Source: CAVTWS01 sp963738445
GTDB taxonomy: Bacteria > Actinomycetota > Acidimicrobiia > Acidimicrobiales > SHLQ01
Direction: 5' to 3'
Length of the DNA: 64,000 nt
Assembly: GCA_963738445.1 (NCBI GenBank)
Contig: CAVTWS010000015.1
Coordinates: forward strand, 641,830-705,829
Shown: piece by piece, positions 58,741-64,000 of the stretch
Numbering within the stretch: position 1 is the stretch's first letter
How the letters are laid out: every line of letters starts with the position of its first letter
The notes under the pieces: model-generated
Database searches by the model: none
Told to the model about the DNA's origin: nothing
The model's input: only the letters and a program-made list of their open reading frames with translations
Program-made: the position numbers and the translations under genes

Positions 58741-59522
58741 TGGCGGGAGGAGTCCTCGCGGAACTCGGCGCCGACCCAATCCTCGTGCCGGCTCACCAAC
58801 GACAGCCCGGCGGCGCGCGCCATCTCGTCGAGCTGCTCGGGGTAGAGGTAGTGCACCAACCAGGGACGGAGGCGGACCCCACCCGACTCGGTGATGTCGA
58901 CGTGCTGGCCGGCGATGGTCTGGCGGGCCCGGTCATGCCGGGTCACGAGCAACGTCACCCGGTCGATGTCGACGCGACCCACGGTCACGTCGCCCACGGG
59001 TTGACCCGACGCCGCTCCAGGGTCGTCGGCGGGAGGGGAGCCTTCGGGGGCCAGGGCGTCGAGGACGAGATTTCCGCCGGGGTCCAACCGCCGTGCCACC
59101 CCGTCGAGGCACTGCTGCTGAGCGGCCCGCGTCGGGAGGATGAACAGCGTGTTGAAGGCGCACAACACCAGGTCGAACCGGGCGGACGTCGAGAGGGCGT
59201 CGTCGAGGCGGGCCATGTCGGCGAGCACCGTCGTGACCGACTCGGCGCCGGGCTTCGATCGCAGCATCTCCAGCATCTCCGGCGAGGCATCGATCCCGGT
59301 GACCGCCATGCCCGCGCCGGCGAGGGGCAGCGCGAGCCGGCCGGTCCCGACCCCGAGCTCGAGCACGCGGCCGCCCGGGCCGGCCAGCGCGTGCAGCCGG
59401 GCCACGGTTGCCGCCACCTCGTCGTCGGAGCCGCCGTCCGAGCCGTACCAGTCGTCGTACACGTCGGCGAAGGCGCGCCCATAGGCGCCGGGTCCGTAGC
59501 TGTCGGGGCTGAAGCCGTCCAT
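58716..59522 (-). CDS. AdoMet-dependent class I methyltransferase
   Basis: 268 residues from ATG 59522, which has GGAGAGG 5 bases upstream. AdoMet-binding GGRVLELGVGTGRLALPLAG near residue 55, GIDASPEMLEML (acidic loop) and FDLVLCAFNTLFILP. Small-molecule type; substrate unknown. The 3' end sits in a 26-bp tandem repeat, and the final residues SVYRRC come from it. Confidence 0.9.
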   Translation of the reverse strand: MDGFSPDSYGPGAYGRAFADVYDDWYGSDGGSDDEVAATVARLHALAGPGGRVLELGVGTGRLALPLAGAGMAVTGIDASPEMLEMLRSKPGAESVTTVLADMARLDDALSTSARFDLVLCAFNTLFILPTRAAQQQCLDGVARRLDPGGNLVLDALAPEGSPPADDPGAASGQPVGDVTVGRVDIDRVTLLVTRHDRARQTIAGQHVDITESGGVRLRPWLVHYLYPEQLDEMARAAGLSLVSRHEDWVGAEFREDSSRHVSVYRRC

Positions 59523-59591
59523 CGAACCTCTCCGTACCGATCGGGGTCGGCGGTCGTGCCGTGAGGTGGCGACCGGCCGCTGGCGGTAGGC

Positions 59592-59597
59592 CACAAT
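59592..59597 (+). promoter_or_regulatory. -10 element CACAAT before the membrane-protein gene at 59606
   Basis: CACAAT ends 8 bases before ATG 59606; probable promoter of the five-gene MoxR operon. Confidence 0.42.
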
Positions 59598-59605
59598 GGT
59601 CGCAA

Positions 59606-60553
59606 ATGAGCCCTTCGTCGACATCCGGCCCGTGGGCCGCCCCGGGTGCGGACGCCGTTCCCTCGCCGCGCCAACGAGCGCGCGACATGGGCGTGAAGGC
59701 GGAGCCGCCGGGCCTCGTCCCCGTGCCCATCGCGCTGCGGCCCTTGGCGGTGCTCGAGATCATCGATGGTGGTTTCGACGTCCTGAAGGCGCGTCCGGGC
59801 CTGTTGCTCGGGTTGTCGGCGTGCGTCGTGGTCCCGGTGGAGCTCGTCGGGGCGTGGCTCAACCGCGACCAGCTGGGCGAGGGTCTCGGTGGGTTGTTGA
59901 ACGGAACCGTGCCGGGATCGTCGTCCGCCCGGGTCAGCGACGCCGGTGTCGCCTGGTCGCTGGTGGCGCCCTCCTTCGCGGTCGCGGTCGTCGGTGCGAT
60001 GTTGGCTCGAGTGGTTCGGGCGTGGTTCGCCGAGTCGGAGATCTCCGCCGGTGAGGTGTTGAGGTGGGGTGGTCGTCGCCTCCCTGCGCTGGCCGTGATG
60101 TGGGCCCTCGTGCACGCCGCCGAGGCCGTCGGCCTGCTCGCCTGCGGGCTCGGGTCCGTGGCCGCCATGGTCGTGTTCAGCGTCAGCGCGCCGGCTATGG
60201 CAGTGGAGAACCTGGGCCCGTGGCGGGCGATGGGGAGGTCGCGCCGGCTGACATCAGGACGTTTCGGTGCCGTTCTCGGCCTGTGCCTGCTGGTGGCGTT
60301 GATCACGTCGCTCGTCGAGCTCGGGCTCACGGCCGTCCCACTGGCCCTGGCGGCGGCGATCGGATCCGACTACGGCTGGGTTGCGGCCCTCGTGGTGAGC
60401 ACCGCGGTGTCGGTCCTGTCGGTCGCGCTGGTCGGGGCGACCGCGACCATGCAGTACATCGATCTCCGGTCGCGCCGCGACGGGTTCGACCTCGAGATGC
60501 GAGCGATCGAAGTCTTCGATCGCGGTCGGCGACCCGGGCGGGGTCGGGGCTGA
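59606..60553 (+). CDS. Multi-pass membrane protein of the MoxR operon
   Basis: 315 residues: 45 polar residues, then about six helices (LLLGLSACVVVPVELVGAWL, FAVAVVGAMLARVV, VMWALVHAAEAVGLLACGLG and others). The C-terminus ends in a charged DLRSRRDGFDLEMR segment, as in glycerophosphoryl-diester-phosphodiesterase-type or DUF7544-like membrane domains. No catalytic motif recognised. One-base stop/start overlap with the DUF4129 gene. Confidence 0.8.
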   Translation: MSPSSTSGPWAAPGADAVPSPRQRARDMGVKAEPPGLVPVPIALRPLAVLEIIDGGFDVLKARPGLLLGLSACVVVPVELVGAWLNRDQLGEGLGGLLNGTVPGSSSARVSDAGVAWSLVAPSFAVAVVGAMLARVVRAWFAESEISAGEVLRWGGRRLPALAVMWALVHAAEAVGLLACGLGSVAAMVVFSVSAPAMAVENLGPWRAMGRSRRLTSGRFGAVLGLCLLVALITSLVELGLTAVPLALAAAIGSDYGWVAALVVSTAVSVLSVALVGATATMQYIDLRSRRDGFDLEMRAIEVFDRGRRPGRGRG

Positions 60554-61212
60554 TGTCACTCCCGATTCCCGAACCCCAACCCGATCCCGAGCAGGTGAGC
60601 CGGATCGCCGAGCGCATCGTGTCCTCCGGTGATTTCGACGAACCAGAGCCGTCCGTTCTCGAGCGGATCCTCGAATGGATCGGCGATCGGCTGAGCCAGG
60701 TCGGCGGAACGGTGGGCGGCTCCGGAGGTTCGGCGGTCCTTTCGTGGATCGTGCTCGCCGTCGCCGCGGCCGTGTTGATCTGGATCGCCTGGAAGGTCAT
60801 CGCTGGCCTGAACCCGATCCGGCGACCCGACGATGACCCCGATGAGCTGGACGTCACGATCCTCAGTCGGCGGTCGGTCGCCGAGCTCCGGCGCGAGGCC
60901 GAGGAGCTGCACGGCTCGCAGGAGTGGCGGCTGGCCGTGCGCGGTTGGTATCGGGTCCTGGTGGCCAGCCTCGTCGAGGAACGAGTGATCGAAGACGTGG
61001 CGGGGTGGACGCCCCGGGAGGTTCTTGCCAGCGTCCCCGACGGTTCGATTCGAGACATCGTGGCGTCGGCGACCGACCTGTTCGAACGGGTGTGGTACGC
61101 CGATCACCCCGCCACCGAATCGTCAGCGGTCAGCCTCCAGGACCTGGCCGAGCGAGCCCGGCACGCCAGCAGGGAGCGTCCCACCCGAGCCCGGGCGGGG
61201 GCGGCATCGTGA
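60553..61212 (+). CDS. DUF4129 domain protein
   Basis: 219 residues. One membrane helix (LSWIVLAVAAAVLIWIAWKVI, about 62-82), then a soluble DUF4129 region with ELHGSQEWRLAVRGWYRVLVASLVEE and DLFERVWYADHPA. Members accompany MoxR/DUF58 genes and transglutaminase-like proteins; biochemical role unknown. TGATG overlap upstream, GTGA overlap downstream. Confidence 0.88.
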   Translation: MSLPIPEPQPDPEQVSRIAERIVSSGDFDEPEPSVLERILEWIGDRLSQVGGTVGGSGGSAVLSWIVLAVAAAVLIWIAWKVIAGLNPIRRPDDDPDELDVTILSRRSVAELRREAEELHGSQEWRLAVRGWYRVLVASLVEERVIEDVAGWTPREVLASVPDGSIRDIVASATDLFERVWYADHPATESSAVSLQDLAERARHASRERPTRARAGAAS

Positions 61213-62447
61213 ACACCCGCGCCGTGGCGATCGTGGCGGTGCTCGTGGCGGCTCTCGCGCTCCTCGCGCTGAACTCGAACGGCGAGTTGAATCGCGAACC
61301 GTTCGATCCGGACAGCGTCGGCCCGCTCGGGTACCAGGGTCTGGTGCGCCTGGTTCGGGAGCTCGGCAGCGACATCGACACGTCCCTGACCGACGTCGAC
61401 GACCTCGCCGACATCGATGTCGTCCTCATCGTCCAAGGTGACCTGGATGAGGTGGCGGCGGACGCGGTCGACGAGTACGTGACGGATGGGGGGGTGGTCG
61501 TCGTGCTCGACCCGACGTCTCTCCTGGCGCCAGTTAGCCAGACCGTGGTCCCCGGCGAATCCGTGTCGGCCGAACGACGCTCGGGCGACTGCGACGAACC
61601 GGCCCTGTCGTCCGTTGATCGGCTCGAGGCGCCGAGCCTCATCGCGTACGGCCCTGGTCGGTCGGCGGCCACCTCCGGTGCGGGCGACGACGCCGTGTTC
61701 GAGTCCTGCTTCCGCCAGATCTCACCCGCCCGGTCCGGCGCCGCCGAGGCCAGTGGCCCCGTCTCGGTCGCCGACATCGGCCCGAACGGTGGGGTGATCG
61801 TGGCGATCGATCCGACCCTGTGGGTCAACCATCACATCGCGCAGGCCGACAACGCCGTGCTGGCGGCGGCGGTCCTCGCTCCCGCCGACGGAACCCGGGT
61901 CGGGTTCTTGGAACGCACCCGTTTCGCCACCGGCGACCGATCGTTGTGGTCCCTGATCGACGACGGCGTCCGCTGGGGGCTGCTCCAGGTCGTCCTCGCG
62001 GGTGGCCTCCTCATGTGGTGGCGAGGCCGCCGGCTCGGCCGACCGGTCCCGGAGGTCCAACCCGTGGCCCTCGACGGCTCCGACCTCGTGGTCGCCACCG
62101 GGGCGCTCCTGCAGCGGTCCCATCGATCGAGCGAGAGCGCCGCCCGGTTGTACGACGAGTTGCACCGTCTGCTCGTCACCCGGCTCGGCGTCGCGCCGGG
62201 GGTGCCGACCGCCGAACTCGCCGCCCTGGTCGCGACCCGGTTCGGCATCGACATCGGCGTCGTGGGCGCGGCGTTGTCGCCGGCCACCGTCACCGACGAA
62301 GCGTCCCTCGTCACCTACTCCCGCCACGTGCGGTCCGTTCGCCACGCCGTCCGACCCGCGCCGTCCTCAGCGGCCCAGTCCCTGGCGGCCCCGTCCCCGG
62401 CGGCCCAGTCCCCGGCGGCCCAGTCCGCACCCTCCCGGAGGAGATAG
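61209..62447 (+). CDS. DUF4350 domain protein
   Basis: 412 residues. N-terminal helix ([16 protein letters not shown]), then [16 protein letters not shown] and [16 protein letters not shown], resembling the glutamine-amidotransferase-like DUF4350 fold. A second helix ([18 protein letters not shown]) lies near residue 265, with an outer domain between the two. The C-terminal 25 residues are an Ala-Gln-Ser-Pro repeat from a 15-bp tandem repeat. Always found with MoxR and DUF58 partners in actinobacteria. Confidence 0.87.
   Translation: MNTRAVAIVAVLVAALALLALNSNGELNREPFDPDSVGPLGYQGLVRLVRELGSDIDTSLTDVDDLADIDVVLIVQGDLDEVAADAVDEYVTDGGVVVVLDPTSLLAPVSQTVVPGESVSAERRSGDCDEPALSSVDRLEAPSLIAYGPGRSAATSGAGDDAVFESCFRQISPARSGAAEASGPVSVADIGPNGGVIVAIDPTLWVNHHIAQADNAVLAAAVLAPADGTRVGFLERTRFATGDRSLWSLIDDGVRWGLLQVVLAGGLLMWWRGRRLGRPVPEVQPVALDGSDLVVATGALLQRSHRSSESAARLYDELHRLLVTRLGVAPGVPTAELAALVATRFGIDIGVVGAALSPATVTDEASLVTYSRHVRSVRHAVRPAPSSAAQSLAAPSPAAQSPAAQSAPSRRR
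62370..62429. repeat. 15-bp tandem repeat, 4 copies, at the DUF4350 gene 3' end
   Basis: Units at 62370, 62385, 62400 and 62415, consensus GCGGCCCAGTCCCCG, encoding AAQSP-like pentapeptides just before the stop codon at 62445. Confidence 0.9.
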
Positions 62448-62449
62448 AG

Positions 62450-63402
62450 ATGAACCCTGACCCCCGCGACCCGATCCTGGCGGTGCGCAACGAGGTGGCC
62501 AAGGTGGTGGTGGGCCAAGACGGTGTCCTCACTGGCTTGGTGTCCGCGCTCCTCGTACACGGTCACGTCCTCCTCGAGGGGGTGCCCGGCGTGGCCAAGA
62601 CGCTGATCGCCAAGACGTGGCCGCGTCGCTCGACCTCGAGTTCGGCCGAGTGCAGTTCACGCCCGACCTGATGCCGTCCGACGTGCTCGGCCAGATGATC
62701 TACGAACAGTCGACGGGTGGGTTCCGGTTCCGACCCGGCCCGGTGTTCACGAACGTGTTGCTGGCGGACGAGATCAACCGCACGCCACCCAAGACCCAGG
62801 CGTCGCTGCTGGAGGTGATGGAGGAGCGGCAGGTGTCGATCGGCGGCGAGACCCGCGCCGTCGCCGATCCGTTCTGTGTCATCGCCACGCAGAACCCGAT
62901 CGAGTACGAGGGCACGTACCCACTCCCGGAAGCCCAGCTCGACCGATTCCTGTTCAAGGTGACCGTCGGTTACCCAGCCGCCGATCAGGAGCGCCTCGTC
63001 GTGCGCCGTCACGATCAAGGACTCGACCCCCACGACGTACGGGCGGCCGGGGTGCGCGCGGTCGCCGGACCCGCCGACCTGGCGCTCGCCCGCACCGCCG
63101 TCGAGGCGGTCACCGTCGACGACGCGGTCCTCGGCTACGTGGTCGACCTGTGCCGGGCGAGCCGCGAGCAACCTTCCGTCCTGCTCGGAGCATCCCCGCG
63201 AGGCGCCACGGCGTTGCTCAAGGCGGCCAAGGCGTGGGCCTGGCTCGCCGGACGCTCCTACCTCGGTCCCGACGAGGTCAAGGCGGTGGTCAAGCCGACG
63301 CTTCGCCACCGTCTCGTCGTGCGCCCCGAAGCCGAGCTCGACGGCGTGACCGCCGACTCCGTGCTCGAGGGGCTGCTGCTCTCGGTCCCGGCGCCGCGGT
63401 GA
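62450..63402 (+). CDS. MoxR-family AAA+ ATPase (one-base frameshift near 62617)
   Basis: 317 residues after correction. The P-loop is [15 protein letters not shown]; there a missing G (AAGACG-GTGGCC expected) sends the reading into WPRRSTSS. The restored frame runs [20 protein letters not shown], Walker [16 protein letters not shown] and sensor [12 protein letters not shown]. Chaperone-like ATPase working with VWA/DUF58 partners. GGAGGAG lies 8 bases before ATG 62450. Confidence 0.94.
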
Positions 63403-63454
63403 TCGCCGTACCTCTCGGGCCCCATGCCGCCGCCGCGGTGGGGGAGGGCACCCG

Positions 63455-64000
63455 GTGACCTGGCCGGTGCCCACGTGGCGTCTCGCCGTGCTGTTGGCCG
63501 TCACCGCGGTGGCCACGGCGGCCGTTCCCGTCGCCCAGCCGGCCGGCATGATCGTGGTGACGGCGGCCGTCCTGCTCGCCGGTGCGGTCGACGTCGCCCT
63601 CGCCCCCGATCCCGGGGCTGTGGTGGTGCAACGCCAGTTCCCGGGGGCCGTCGTGTTGGGCGGGACCGGTTCCCTCCGGTGGCGCATCGTCAACCCGACC
63701 GACCGGGTGGCCCGCCTGGCGATCGCCGACGACCTGGCGCCGTCGTTGCGGGCCTCCAGCCGCCGCGCCCATGTCGTGCTCGGACCCCGCCCGAAGCGTT
63801 GGTCCAGGCCACGGTGCATCCCACCCGCCGCGGCCGGTTCCTGCTCCCCGAGCTCGTCGTGCGGACCGAGGGGCCGTTGCGCCTGGCCGGTCGCCAACGC
63901 CGGCGACCCGAGGCGGGTCAGCTTCGCGTGCACCCAAGATTCCGATCGCGAGACGAGGCCGAGCTGCGCATCAAGCGGGCCCGGCTGCTCGAGGTCGGGC
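63455..64000 (+). CDS. DUF58 domain protein, C-terminus beyond window (frameshift near 63790)
   Basis: GTG start 53 bases after the moxR stop, with GGGGGAGGG upstream. Two N-terminal helices (LAVLLAVTAVATAAVPVAQP, MIVVTAAVLLAGAVDVALAP), then the usual VVVQRQFPGAVVLGGTGSLR and RWRIVNPTDRVARL strand pattern before the DUF58/VWA region. Around 63781-63795 a base is missing and the reading moves to EALVQATVHPTRRGRFLLPE, which stays open to the end. Partner of MoxR. Confidence 0.85.
   Translation, partial: MTWPVPTWRLAVLLAVTAVATAAVPVAQPAGMIVVTAAVLLAGAVDVALAPDPGAVVVQRQFPGAVVLGGTGSLRWRIVNPTDRVARLAIADDLAPSLRASSRRAHVVLGPRPKRWSRPRCIPPAAAGSCSPSSSCGPRGRCAWPVANAGDPRRVSFACTQDSDRETRPSCASSGPGCSRSG

Overview
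The window is a 64 kb stretch of a very GC-rich bacterial chromosome with many GTG starts and 1-4 base gene overlaps. The order hom-thrC-homoserine kinase slot-rho-rpmE-prfA-prmC-(glyA-wecA)-atp operon is the classic actinobacterial arrangement. Together with a MurA carrying Asp in place of the catalytic Cys, a relative of the mycothiol-dependent reductase Rv2466c and a WXG100/FtsK-SpoIIIE (type VII-like) locus, it points to Actinomycetota, probably class Acidimicrobiia; the class is an inference. No rRNA, tRNA, CRISPR array or insertion sequence was recognised.

Layout. 1-5.6 kb (minus): a truncated P-type cation ATPase, a CaiB/BaiF CoA-transferase, and an overlapping BNR-repeat/MoaD-like/SnoaL-like operon. 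5.8-8.7 kb: argS-lysA. 8.7-15.4 kb: a compact type VII-like secretion locus (EccC-like ATPase and a 61-residue membrane protein on minus; WXG100-like protein, a second small WXG-like protein and a 482-residue putative client on plus). 15.4-24.8 kb: hom-thrC-ApgM-like (probable homoserine kinase)-rho-rpmE2-unknown-prfA-prmC-rpiB. 24.9-36.8 kb: envelope sugar genes (rfbF, glyA, wecA, then a minus-strand SDR/RmlC-like/SAF operon next to nhaA, lhgO, and a plus-strand glycosyltransferase and flippase). 37.0-45.3 kb: the F-type ATP synthase operon with two b-type subunits. 45.5-59.6 kb: ppk2, a GT2 glycosyltransferase, glpX, hydrolases, an L,D-transpeptidase, an MFS transporter, murA, an enoyl-CoA hydratase, a rhomboid protease, an SRPBCC protein, an Rv2466c-like protein and a methyltransferase. 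59.6-64 kb: a membrane protein-DUF4129-DUF4350-MoxR-DUF58 operon cut by the window end.

Three features run through the whole window. (i) Ten conserved genes, including hom, glyA and murA, are each broken by one single-base indel, so residual sequencing errors are more likely than pseudogenes. (ii) At least fourteen genes have a TANNNT-like -10 hexamer 6-9 bases before the start codon, which means leaderless or near-leaderless transcription. (iii) Short tandem duplications (15-50 bp) recur at stop codons, in linkers and between genes, and a hairpin-forming repeat is shared by the regions after thrC and atpC.

Candidates for less-described biology are the small WXG100/EccC locus with its unknown 482-residue partner, the ApgM-type gene in the thrB position, and the MoaD/BNR/SnoaL operon.
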